From: Chitinophagia bacterium
Lineage (GTDB): Bacteria; Bacteroidota; Bacteroidia; Chitinophagales; Chitinophagaceae
Direction of reading: 5' to 3'
DNA: 64,000 nt
Assembly: GCA_021324175.1 (NCBI GenBank)
Contig: JAJPJP010000422.1
Location: 1-64,000, forward strand
A program made the translations under genes and the position numbers. Below the pieces are notes generated by a model that was given only the letters and a program-made list of their open reading frames with translations, was not told the DNA's origin and ran no database searches. This document shows, one piece after another, positions 46,171-54,860 of the stretch. Numbering within the stretch: the stretch's first letter is position 1; each line of letters opens with the position of its first letter.

Positions 46171-47451
46171 TCATCTTATTTTTAAAGTCACGATCGTAAA
46201 CATCACGCAGAGGATGGTCACGATCCAGAATCTTGTCACAATCTTGCTTTCATTATATCCCAGCTTTTGGTAATGATGGTGCAGAGGGCTCATCAGGAAT
46301 ATCCTCCTGCCCTCGCCGAATTTTTTCCTTGTGTATTTGAAATAAGACACCTGTATTAGCACGCTGGCGCTCTCCACGAGAAACACGGCGCAAAAAATCG
46401 GGATCAGCAATTCTTTGCGCACAATAATCGCCAATGCGGCGATGATGCCACCGAGGGCGAGGCTCCCCGTATCTCCCATGAAAACCTGTGCGGGATAGGC
46501 GTTATACCACAAAAAGCCGATACAGGCTCCTATGAGCGCGCCGATGAATATGGACAGTTCGCCCAGATTCGGGATGTACATGATGTTCAGGTATTCGGCA
46601 AAACGGAGATTCCCGCTGGCGTAAGCGAAGACGCCAAGACAGGCGCCGATGATCGCGCTGACTCCGGTAGCGAGGCCGTCAAGACCATCGGTGATATTCG
46701 CTCCATTTGAAACTGCCGTAACGATAAAAATGACGATGATGATGTATAAAATCCATGTCGCGCCGCGCAGTGCCGGCGGTAGCAGCTTCGAATAGTTGAA
46801 CTCATGGTTTTTGACAAAGGGAATCGTGGCAATCGGCTCTTTTGCCTCGGCAAAATATTTCTCCTTGCCTTCCAGTACCACAGTTTTGAGACCTATCGTA
46901 TCAACGGGCTTTTTGTCACCCACATATTCGCGCCACGCTTTTGTATTGCTGTTAAAATAAAGCGTTGTTGCGACAACAAAACCGAGCACAACCTGGCCGA
47001 GCACCTTAAACCAGCCCGCAAGTCCGTCTTTGTCGCCCTTTTTATAAGGCACGCCCATCTGTTGGGCGATACGTTTTGCGCGCAGTTTCAGGAAGTCGTC
47101 GATAAAACCAATTATTCCAAGCCAAATTGTACAAAAGATCATCAGCCTGATGTAAGCTTTGGTCAGGTTGGCAAGCAGCAGTGTCGGGATCAGGATAGCA
47201 AGAATAATAATGATGCCTCCCATCGTTGGCGTTCCTTTCTTTTGCTGCTCACCTGCGAGACCAAGGTCTCTCACACTCTCTCCGACCTGTTTGGTTAGTA
47301 GTATGGTAATCAGTCTTTTTCCATATACCGTCGTAATAATAAGTGAAAGGATCACTGCAAGCAGCACGCGGAAGGTGATAAATTGGAATAGGCTTCCGCC
47401 GGGTATTTTTGCACCGTTTTGCCTCAACCAATCAAACAAATGATACAACAT
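46171..47451 (-). CDS. mraY: Phospho-N-acetylmuramoyl-pentapeptide transferase
   Basis: KKGTPTMGGIIII, FIDDFLKL, NGANITDGLDGLATG, FMGDTGSLALGG. Confidence 0.97.
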   Translation of the reverse strand: MLYHLFDWLRQNGAKIPGGSLFQFITFRVLLAVILSLIITTVYGKRLITILLTKQVGESVRDLGLAGEQQKKGTPTMGGIIIILAILIPTLLLANLTKAYIRLMIFCTIWLGIIGFIDDFLKLRAKRIAQQMGVPYKKGDKDGLAGWFKVLGQVVLGFVVATTLYFNSNTKAWREYVGDKKPVDTIGLKTVVLEGKEKYFAEAKEPIATIPFVKNHEFNYSKLLPPALRGATWILYIIIVIFIVTAVSNGANITDGLDGLATGVSAIIGACLGVFAYASGNLRFAEYLNIMYIPNLGELSIFIGALIGACIGFLWYNAYPAQVFMGDTGSLALGGIIAALAIIVRKELLIPIFCAVFLVESASVLIQVSYFKYTRKKFGEGRRIFLMSPLHHHYQKLGYNESKIVTRFWIVTILCVMFTIVTLKIR

Positions 47452-47491
47452 GCAGTAACTATTTCAATTTTCTCAATCCTCAATTCGGTTT

Positions 47492-48958
47492 CTACCTGTC
47501 CAGCGTCACAAAAACCTGCTGGAGCACTTCCTTGTCATCAAATGGATATTTCACTCCCTTGACGTCCTGGTATTTTTCATGACCCTTCCCCGCAACGAGC
47601 ACGATATCCTCGGGTTGCGCAAGGCTGACCGCTGTTTTGATCGCCTCTCTGCGGTCAGTCATCGCGATGAATTTTTTTTTCGACGTCCCCGTCAAACCCG
47701 TCTCCATATCCCGGATAATATCCTCGGGAACTTCGCTCCTGGGATTGTCCGAAGTGAAAATTGCCCGGTCGCTGTACTTGCAGGCGACTTCGCCCATAAT
47801 CGGTCTCTTGGTTTTATCCCGGTCCCCTCCGCACCCCACGACAGTGATGATTTGTTCATTTCGTTTGCGTAGATTCTGTATTGTGGAAAGCACATTGACG
47901 AGTGCATCCGGCGTATGGGCGTAGTCGACGATTCCGATAATTCGGTCCTTTGGAGAAACCAGATAGTCAAACCTTCCGTCCGCTCCGGTGAGCACGCTTA
48001 ATTGCCTCAATACTTCCTGCTTTTCTGCTCCTATGCAAATCGACGCGCCAAACACAGCAAGCAGATTATAGGCGTTGAACTCACCGATAAGCCTGAAATG
48101 AACCTCCTGGTCATTGACCATCATGTTCAGGCCAGTGATGTCATTTTCTAGGATTCTGCCTTTGAAATCGGCCATGGTTTTCAAGCTGTAGAAATATTTT
48201 TTTGCGTTGGTGTTTTGCAGCATCACGCGCCCGCGCTTATCGTCTGCATTGGAAATCGCAAATGCAGACGAAGGAAGCGAATCAAAGAATGACTTTTTCA
48301 CGCGGACGTATTCGTCGAAACTCTTGTGGTAATCAAGGTGGTCGTGAGTAATATTGGTAAAGAGCGCGCCAGTGTATTTTAATCCCGCGATCCGTTGCTG
48401 ATGAATGGCGTGCGAGCTTGTCTCCATGAATGCGTGCGAGCAGCCTTCGTCCACCATTTGCTTGAGAAGCGCATTGAGACTGACAGCGTCCGGCGTCGTA
48501 TGGGTAGCGTCGAGTTTTAGTCCCGCGATCTGGTTTTGAACGGTGCTGAGCAGGCCGCATTTATATCCCATCGACGTATACAGCTTAAATAGCAGCGTCG
48601 CGACCGTAGTCTTTCCATTTGTGCCGGTGACGCCTACGAGCTTTAGCTTTTCGGAAGGCTGGCCATAAAAATTGTGGGAGATGATTCCGGCTGCAGTAGC
48701 GCTGTTTTCAACCTGCACATAAGATACACCTTCCTTCATTTGCCCAGGGTCGTTCTCATAAACGACGGTCCTTGCGCCCCCTGCGATCGCCGCATCGATA
48801 AATTGATGGCCGTTTGCTTTGACGCCTTCGACTGCGATGAACAGGCTTCCCTCCGTAGACTTTCTGGAATCCATCTGCACGTCGGTGACTTCAACACCAA
48901 GTGCTCCCTGGGTCGCTCTGATCTTTACCTTATATAATATATCTTGCAACGTTTGCAT
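47492..48958 (-). CDS. murE: UDP-N-acetylmuramyl-tripeptide synthetase
   Basis: DSRKSTEGSLFIAVEGVKANGHQF, GVTGTNGKTTVATLL, FTSDNPRSEVPEDIIRDM, AGKGHEKYQ. Confidence 0.97.
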   Translation of the reverse strand: MQTLQDILYKVKIRATQGALGVEVTDVQMDSRKSTEGSLFIAVEGVKANGHQFIDAAIAGGARTVVYENDPGQMKEGVSYVQVENSATAAGIISHNFYGQPSEKLKLVGVTGTNGKTTVATLLFKLYTSMGYKCGLLSTVQNQIAGLKLDATHTTPDAVSLNALLKQMVDEGCSHAFMETSSHAIHQQRIAGLKYTGALFTNITHDHLDYHKSFDEYVRVKKSFFDSLPSSAFAISNADDKRGRVMLQNTNAKKYFYSLKTMADFKGRILENDITGLNMMVNDQEVHFRLIGEFNAYNLLAVFGASICIGAEKQEVLRQLSVLTGADGRFDYLVSPKDRIIGIVDYAHTPDALVNVLSTIQNLRKRNEQIITVVGCGGDRDKTKRPIMGEVACKYSDRAIFTSDNPRSEVPEDIIRDMETGLTGTSKKKFIAMTDRREAIKTAVSLAQPEDIVLVAGKGHEKYQDVKGVKYPFDDKEVLQQVFVTLDR

Positions 48959-51081
48959 TAGTTCAATTCCAGCGTGATGTTTTGATTTTTGGTTAGTGCG
49001 GCGCCGGGCTGGATCGACTGGGTTTTTACTTTGCCCTTCCCCCTGGTGTTTACTTTTATCTCCATTCCCTCGAGTAAATAGAGTGCGTCTTTCAAACCGA
49101 GCCCTCTTACATCAGGCACCATTTTCCCCGCGATCGGCTGTTTTTTTAGCACGACCTGGTGACTGGCGGTATAAAGCCGGGACCAGGAATTGCTCGCTGA
49201 TGAATCACTGTATACCAGCTCGAATTCGCCCAGCACTTTCTTGATGTCGCGAGTTTCGCCAGCGTAATAAAACTGGCTGCTGTCTTTCTTCAGCTCCGGG
49301 ACGCCTTCGGACTCGGCATGAGGATTGTCCCGCGCAAAAAGTTTATCTGCCACTTCGCGAAACACGGGGGCCGCCACTTCGCCGCCCATGTGCTTTGCCG
49401 GATGAGCCTTCGTGCGGATCACCACGATGCAACTGTATTTGGGATGGGCAAAAGGAAAATAACCGACAAATGAAGCCTGGTAGATGCCGTCGTCATACTT
49501 GATCTTTGCACCTGTAGATGTTCTCCCTGCGACGTGCGCCGTTCCTGTCTTGCCCCCCGCGTCATATAGCGCCGTTTCGAATGCTTTTTTCCCCGTTCCG
49601 ATTTTTGTCACTGCAAGCATGCATTCCTGCGCATCTTTGATGATGCGGCTATCGGCGACGCGCTCCTCGAGCACCTGGGGTTGAATGACTTTTAATGTCA
49701 CACCATTGCTTTGAATGCGGCTGACGAGGTAGGGCTTCATCATTTTGCCATCATTGGCGATAGCATTGTAAAGCATCAGTGTTTGTAATGGAGTTACTTC
49801 GATCGCGTATCCAAAGCTCATAGTGATCATTGCATGCAAGCCCTCATTTCCCTTGATTTTTGGCAGCACCGGCGACTCCTCGCCCATGAGGTCAACCCCC
49901 GTTTTTGCATCGAGATGAAATTTGTGCAAGTATTGAATAAAATGCCTGGGTTGTGAACCAAAACTCTGATAAGCAAGTTTGCTCATCCCGACGTTCGAGC
50001 TATGCGCAAAACATTCTTTGACGGTTTCGATCGGCTTCGGTTGGCGTTCTGCGTCGTTCACCATGCGGACTCCCACAAATTCTCGGCCTTCAGAACCAAC
50101 GTTGACTTCATCATTCAACGTTGTATGTCCTTCGCTCAATACTGACAGGAGCGTAACCATCTTGATCGTCGAGCCAGGTTCAGTGGCTCGAAGTGCGTAA
50201 TTATAATCTTCCCAATAACTTCCATTGCGCTGCCGGCTTAGGTTGGCAATTGCCTTGATTTTACCGGTCGAGGCTTCCATGACTACGCAGGTCCCCTGCT
50301 CGGCTTCATTTTCTGACATGCCTTTTGATAGCGCATTTTCTGCCAGATCCTGGATATCTACATCGATGTTGGTAACAACATCCTTCCCGTTTTCGGGCTC
50401 GATCTCGTAGCCCTCAACTGGTACATAATTGCCCGCCGCGATATAGCGGACCAGTTGCTTCCCGTTTTGGCCCTTCAGTGCCGTATCGTAGGTGCGTTCG
50501 AGCCCGACATTCTGGGAATTCTCACGGGCTAGGCCAATGGTTCGATTGGCCAATAGCCCAAAAGGATTGAGTCTTTTGTAGTTGGTCCTGACGATAAACC
50601 CGCTCCGGTTTCTTCCAAGCCTGACCAGCGGAAAATTCCTAAGAACTTTGTACTGTTCGAACGAAATATTTTGTTGCAGTGCAAAGTACCGGTCATCAGT
50701 CTTGTACCCCCGGAGTAATTCCTTTCTGTATGTCGCGGCTGACTGGTCCCTGAACAACCCTGCCAGGCAAATCGCAAGAGAGTCAACATTATCTTTAAAT
50801 CTCTTCCCGTTTTTCTCTCTGAGGCCGTCAGCTTCAAAATCAATGTAGATGTCAAAATAGGGAATCGAAGTACTCAGCATGTTTTCATCGTCGCTGTATA
50901 TCGTCCCGCGGTCGGCATCCAGTTCGGACCAGCGCTGGTGAACGCTGTCGCTCAGCTTTTTCCAGTATATCCCCTGGAAATTCTGAATGTAGAATGCTTT
51001 ACCCAAAACAAGAAAGCAGAGAATGCCTATGCCGATGAAGCATAAATATACACGCCATAATATGTCTCTTTTTATTTCCAA
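48958..51081 (-). CDS. ftsI: FtsI-type penicillin-binding protein with C-terminal PASTA domain
   Basis: SxxK in EPGSTIKMVTLLS, SSNVGMSKL, GKTGTAHV; C-terminal VPDVRGLGLKDALYLLEGMEIKV PASTA. Confidence 0.95.
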   Translation of the reverse strand: MEIKRDILWRVYLCFIGIGILCFLVLGKAFYIQNFQGIYWKKLSDSVHQRWSELDADRGTIYSDDENMLSTSIPYFDIYIDFEADGLREKNGKRFKDNVDSLAICLAGLFRDQSAATYRKELLRGYKTDDRYFALQQNISFEQYKVLRNFPLVRLGRNRSGFIVRTNYKRLNPFGLLANRTIGLARENSQNVGLERTYDTALKGQNGKQLVRYIAAGNYVPVEGYEIEPENGKDVVTNIDVDIQDLAENALSKGMSENEAEQGTCVVMEASTGKIKAIANLSRQRNGSYWEDYNYALRATEPGSTIKMVTLLSVLSEGHTTLNDEVNVGSEGREFVGVRMVNDAERQPKPIETVKECFAHSSNVGMSKLAYQSFGSQPRHFIQYLHKFHLDAKTGVDLMGEESPVLPKIKGNEGLHAMITMSFGYAIEVTPLQTLMLYNAIANDGKMMKPYLVSRIQSNGVTLKVIQPQVLEERVADSRIIKDAQECMLAVTKIGTGKKAFETALYDAGGKTGTAHVAGRTSTGAKIKYDDGIYQASFVGYFPFAHPKYSCIVVIRTKAHPAKHMGGEVAAPVFREVADKLFARDNPHAESEGVPELKKDSSQFYYAGETRDIKKVLGEFELVYSDSSASNSWSRLYTASHQVVLKKQPIAGKMVPDVRGLGLKDALYLLEGMEIKVNTRGKGKVKTQSIQPGAALTKNQNITLELN

Positions 51082-51095
51082 CTTACCCTGGTTTG

Positions 51096-51431
51096 TTATG
51101 GTTTTTTCAGCGTATCCGGCAGCGCCACCGCGGGTGCCGTCAATTCACGGAGCCCGAGAACTTCCACTGCTTTCGCCAATTCACTTTCTTTGCTCCGGAA
51201 CATCACCTCGCTCCTTAACGTTTTATATTCATATTGCAACTCTTTGAGCTGCGTTTGTGCCCTTCCGATTTCACGAATGCTCTTGTCTGCATAATGCCCA
51301 TTGTATATATAGATGATTGCCAGTAGTGCCAGGAACAGAAAAAAGGGGACATTTTTCACCATCCAGCGGTGCGTGTAGCGTCTTTTTAATTCGCTTTTGC
51401 TGGATTCGGCCACCTGGCTCTCTTCGCTCAT
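51096..51431 (-). CDS. FtsL-like single-TM division protein
   Basis: One TM (FFLFLALLAIIYIYNGHY) then short coiled coil; located between rsmH and ftsI. Confidence 0.8.
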   Translation of the reverse strand: MSEESQVAESSKSELKRRYTHRWMVKNVPFFLFLALLAIIYIYNGHYADKSIREIGRAQTQLKELQYEYKTLRSEVMFRSKESELAKAVEVLGLRELTAPAVALPDTLKKP

Positions 51432-51506
51432 GAAATGAAATTTTCCGGTATTTTAAAAAGTTCCAACCAGTATTTGGATTGATTGATTTAGTCTATTTTT
51501 CTACAG

Positions 51507-52487
51507 TTAGCGTTTTTCGGCTATTCTCAGTTTTGCGCTTCTCGCTCTTGGGTTATTTTTCAACTCAGCTTCCGATGGTCCGATCGGCTTTTTAGTCACC
51601 AGTTCGAAGGGCGGTCGTGCCCTTGCCCCAAAGAGATCACCATCTGCTAAAGAATCATCCCGGTTTCCGTGTTTGAAAAAGTTCTTTACGATTTTGTCCT
51701 CGAGCGAATGAAAGGTGATGATCACTATCCTGCCTCCGGGCTTGAGAATGCCGACCGAATCGCGCAATATGTCTTTAAGGGCATTCAGCTCGTCATTGAC
51801 CTCTATCCTTAAGCTCTGGAAAACCTGTGCAGCATATTTGTTCGGATTCCCTTTGGAAACTGAATTCAGCAGGCTCGTCAAATCGCTCGTCGTTTTGACC
51901 GGCGCTTTCTTTCTTTCCTCCACGATTTTCCTCGCCAGCGTTTTTGAATTGGTCACTTGCCCGTACTGCTCAAAAATCCGGTGCAGGTCCTTTTCGTCGT
52001 AGTTGTTGATGATTTCTGCCGCGCTGAGAACTTGCTGAATATTCATCCTCATATCCAAGGGCCCGTCAAACCGAATGGAAAAACCTCTACCTGCCTCGTC
52101 AAACTGGTGACTGCTGACCCCAAGATCGGCGACGATACCGTCGACTGCAGTCACCTCGTAAAGACGCAAAAAGCGCTGGAGATGACGAAAATTCTGGCCA
52201 ATAAACACAATTCGCTCATCATCTGGCAAGTTTCGAGTGGCATCGGCATCCTGGTCAAAAGCGTAAAGCCTACCTTCTTTTCCAAGCTGGCTAAGAATCG
52301 CCCTTGTATGGCCCGCACCGCCGAGTGTACAATCGACGTAGATCCCGCCCGGTTTGATCTGCAGACCCGACAACACTTCAGGAGTCATGATCGGCACATG
52401 ATAAGCTCCGGACTGTTCTTGTGGTTCAGATTGGGAGTTCCTCTTTTTCATAAGCCAATCCTTAAATGATTCCTCGTCAAGCCTCAC
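51507..52487 (-). CDS. rsmH: 16S rRNA (cytosine1402-N4)-methyltransferase RsmH (MraW)
   Basis: YHVPIMTPEVLSGL, YVDCTLGGAGHTRAIL, VDGIVADLGVSSHQFDEAGRGFSIRFDGPLDMRM, IITFHSLEDKIVKNFF. Confidence 0.97.
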   Translation of the reverse strand: MRLDEESFKDWLMKKRNSQSEPQEQSGAYHVPIMTPEVLSGLQIKPGGIYVDCTLGGAGHTRAILSQLGKEGRLYAFDQDADATRNLPDDERIVFIGQNFRHLQRFLRLYEVTAVDGIVADLGVSSHQFDEAGRGFSIRFDGPLDMRMNIQQVLSAAEIINNYDEKDLHRIFEQYGQVTNSKTLARKIVEERKKAPVKTTSDLTSLLNSVSKGNPNKYAAQVFQSLRIEVNDELNALKDILRDSVGILKPGGRIVIITFHSLEDKIVKNFFKHGNRDDSLADGDLFGARARPPFELVTKKPIGPSEAELKNNPRARSAKLRIAEKR

Positions 52488-52947
52488 CGGGCATCATAAA
52501 CTTCTTGTTCAGGAGCTTATTGGCCATGCTGCTTACTGATTCCGTTGGAAATTCTGCAAAGAACTTGGTGTACTTACTTTTATCCCAGATTTCTATGATT
52601 CTGCCAGTGGCAAGGAGAACGATGTCCTTTTCCAGTTCGGCATGAGGTTTCAGGTTTGGAGGCACCAAAAGTCGCCCTGCGGAGTCCAGTTCAAGTATAG
52701 TCGCCCCGTTCAGGAAAAACCGTTTGAATTGTCTAATTTCAGGATCAAAATCACTTAGGTTATTTAAATCATTGAAAATGACCTCCCAAGTCTTCCATGG
52801 GTACAAGCTGAGGTATTTTTCCATGCCACGATTGACAACAAATCTGCTATCACTTTCATCTTCCATCTGCTTTTTGAAGCCGACAGGGAGAAGGAAGCGA
52901 CCTTTTGTGTCCAAAGTAGCTTCATATTCACCAAGAAAACCAGCCAT
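52477..52947 (-). CDS. mraZ: Division/cell wall cluster regulator MraZ
   Basis: FLGEYEATLDTKGRFLLPVGFKKQM; FFLNGATILELDSAGRLLVPPNLKPHAEL (two AbrB-like repeats). Confidence 0.95.
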   Translation of the reverse strand: MAGFLGEYEATLDTKGRFLLPVGFKKQMEDESDSRFVVNRGMEKYLSLYPWKTWEVIFNDLNNLSDFDPEIRQFKRFFLNGATILELDSAGRLLVPPNLKPHAELEKDIVLLATGRIIEIWDKSKYTKFFAEFPTESVSSMANKLLNKKFMMPGEA

Positions 52948-52970
52948 TTATGAAAGGATTTGTTCAAAAT

Positions 52971-52992
52971 TTCCCTTAATTCCTACAATTCC
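52971..52992 (-). promoter_or_regulatory. Three GGAA repeats at 9-bp period upstream of mraZ (candidate MraZ box)
   Basis: TTCC at 52971, 52980 and 52989 on the plus strand; minus strand reads GTGGAATTGTAGGAATTAAGGGAAATT. Confidence 0.35.
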
Positions 52993-53116
52993 ACACAAAA
53001 TAACCTTTTTTACCACAAATAATGGTAATTTGCGAAATTTAATTTTTTCCACAGCGTCTTTTTTGCATGAAATATAGACTGGTACAGGCTTTCAAGAGAA
53101 TTATTATTCAACAGTA

Positions 53117-53156
53117 TGTGAATTGCCTGTGAATAACTGTGGATATTTGTGAATAA
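53117..53156. promoter_or_regulatory. DnaA-box-like tandem array
   Basis: TGTGAATAA (53128-53136), TGTGGATAT (53138-53146), TGTGAATAA (53148-53156), weaker TGTGAATTG (53117-53125); opposite-strand TTTTCCACA at 53045-53053. Confidence 0.55.
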
Positions 53157-53172
53157 CACTAAAATCGTAGCT

Positions 53173-53583
53173 ATGGCGACCGTAGGTTACTCGGGTAAAC
53201 CCCTGTTTAATAAGCTGGGTATCAAGGAGGATATGAGGGTTTTGCTGATCGGTCAGCCCCAGGATTATTTTTCGATTCTTGAAGTCGATATTTCTAATCA
53301 AATTGTCCCTCCTCATATGAATCCGGATTTCGTCCATATTTTTGCCCGCACACAACATGAATATGAGGTCGCATTGTCAAGGCTCAAAAACAAATATGCG
53401 GCAAATCCGAAGATGATTATATGGGTTTCCTGGCATAAGAAATCAGCGAAAATACCCACTGACCTAACCGAGGATACCATTCGGAATTACGCATTAAAAA
53501 ATGACCTCGTGGATATTAAGGTTTGTGCTGTCAGCGAGCAATGGAGCGGCCTGAAGCTGGTCGTTTCAAAGTCAAAACGCTAG
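53173..53583 (+). CDS. DUF3052-like conserved protein
   Basis: ATVGYSGKPLFNKLGIKEDMRVLLIGQPQDYFSIL; HIFARTQHEYEVALSRLK; WVSWHKKSAKIPTDLTEDTIRNYALKNDLVDIKVCAVSEQWSGLKLV. Confidence 0.75.
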   Translation: MATVGYSGKPLFNKLGIKEDMRVLLIGQPQDYFSILEVDISNQIVPPHMNPDFVHIFARTQHEYEVALSRLKNKYAANPKMIIWVSWHKKSAKIPTDLTEDTIRNYALKNDLVDIKVCAVSEQWSGLKLVVSKSKR

Positions 53584-53624
53584 TTCAAAAACTACCTTAA
53601 TGGCAGCAGTTGGCTGTTTTTCAT

Positions 53625-54860
53625 ATGCATCCGAAAGATATACGCATCGCCGAATTCGATTACTTACTTCCTGATGAATTAATTTCTCGCTATCCCCTCC
53701 CTGAAAGAGATGCGTCACGGATCCTCGCTTACGACCATGCACATATTGAGACCGATGTTTTCCGCAATCTGGCGTCGCGGATTCCGGCTGCATCACTCAT
53801 GATCTTCAATGACACTCGCGTCTTTGCAGCGAGGGTAAAATTTCAAAAGCCTTCAGGAGGCATCATTGAAATCTTTTGTCTTGAACCCGTCGGGCATTCC
53901 ATGAGTCTTTCGCAGTCCATGCATGAGGGCGCACCCGTTGAATGGAAATGCCTTGTTGGAGGCGCCTCCAAATGGAAGCATGGCATGATCCTGTCAAAAT
54001 CAGTGATCGACAATGGAAAATCTTATTCCTTGCGCGCATCATTCGTCGCAAAACTGGAAGACTGTTTTGTGATTCGCTTTGATTGGACGCCCGGCGCAAT
54101 TCCATTTTCGGAGATTATCCGTTATTTCGGCGAAACGCCCCTCCCTCCCTATATCCGAAGGAATGTGGAGATCAGCGATCGCGAAAGATACCAAACGATT
54201 TATGCTTCTGCGGAAGGATCGGTCGCAGCCCCAACAGCAGGATTGCACTTTACCAAAAATGTTATTCAATCGTTGGACGAAAAAAAAATTATTAGGGATT
54301 TTGTCACGCTCCATGTAGGAGCAGGGACCTTCAAGCCGGTTAAATCAGCCTTGCTCGCCGGTCATGAGATGCACGAAGAATATATGGAAGTTAGCATTCA
54401 TTGCATTCGGTCTGTCATAGACCATTGCAGCCGCGAAGTAGTCGCCGTAGGCACCACTTCACTGAGAACGCTTGAAAGCGTTTATTGGATTGGACAAAAA
54501 TTGGTCGCAGGTATTCCGTTCGATCCTGAAGAAATTGCCGTCGAACAATGGTATCCTTATGAGCCGCGATCCAAAGAGCCAACGTTGTGGGAATCGCTCG
54601 AAGCTCTTGCGGGCTGGATGAAATCAAGAAATAAAGAGCGGCTGATTACGCGAACACGGCTGCTTATAGCTCCTCCATACCGTTTCAGGATCGTAAATCG
54701 GTTGATCACTAATTTTCATCAGCCAAATTCGACGTTGCTGATCCTGGTCGCCGCTTTCGTCGGGAAGGACTGGAAAAAAATTTACGAGTATGCCGTGCGG
54801 GAAAAATTCAGATTTCTAAGCTATGGCGACGCTTGTTTGTTGTCTTCCGTCAATTCGTGA
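53625..54860 (+). CDS. queA: S-adenosylmethionine:tRNA ribosyltransferase-isomerase
   Basis: DYLLPDELISRYPLPERDASRIL, FNDTRVFAARV, TAGLHFTKNVI, LHVGAGTFKPVK, TSLRTLES, NFHQPNSTLLILVAAFVG. Confidence 0.95.
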   Translation: MHPKDIRIAEFDYLLPDELISRYPLPERDASRILAYDHAHIETDVFRNLASRIPAASLMIFNDTRVFAARVKFQKPSGGIIEIFCLEPVGHSMSLSQSMHEGAPVEWKCLVGGASKWKHGMILSKSVIDNGKSYSLRASFVAKLEDCFVIRFDWTPGAIPFSEIIRYFGETPLPPYIRRNVEISDRERYQTIYASAEGSVAAPTAGLHFTKNVIQSLDEKKIIRDFVTLHVGAGTFKPVKSALLAGHEMHEEYMEVSIHCIRSVIDHCSREVVAVGTTSLRTLESVYWIGQKLVAGIPFDPEEIAVEQWYPYEPRSKEPTLWESLEALAGWMKSRNKERLITRTRLLIAPPYRFRIVNRLITNFHQPNSTLLILVAAFVGKDWKKIYEYAVREKFRFLSYGDACLLSSVNS

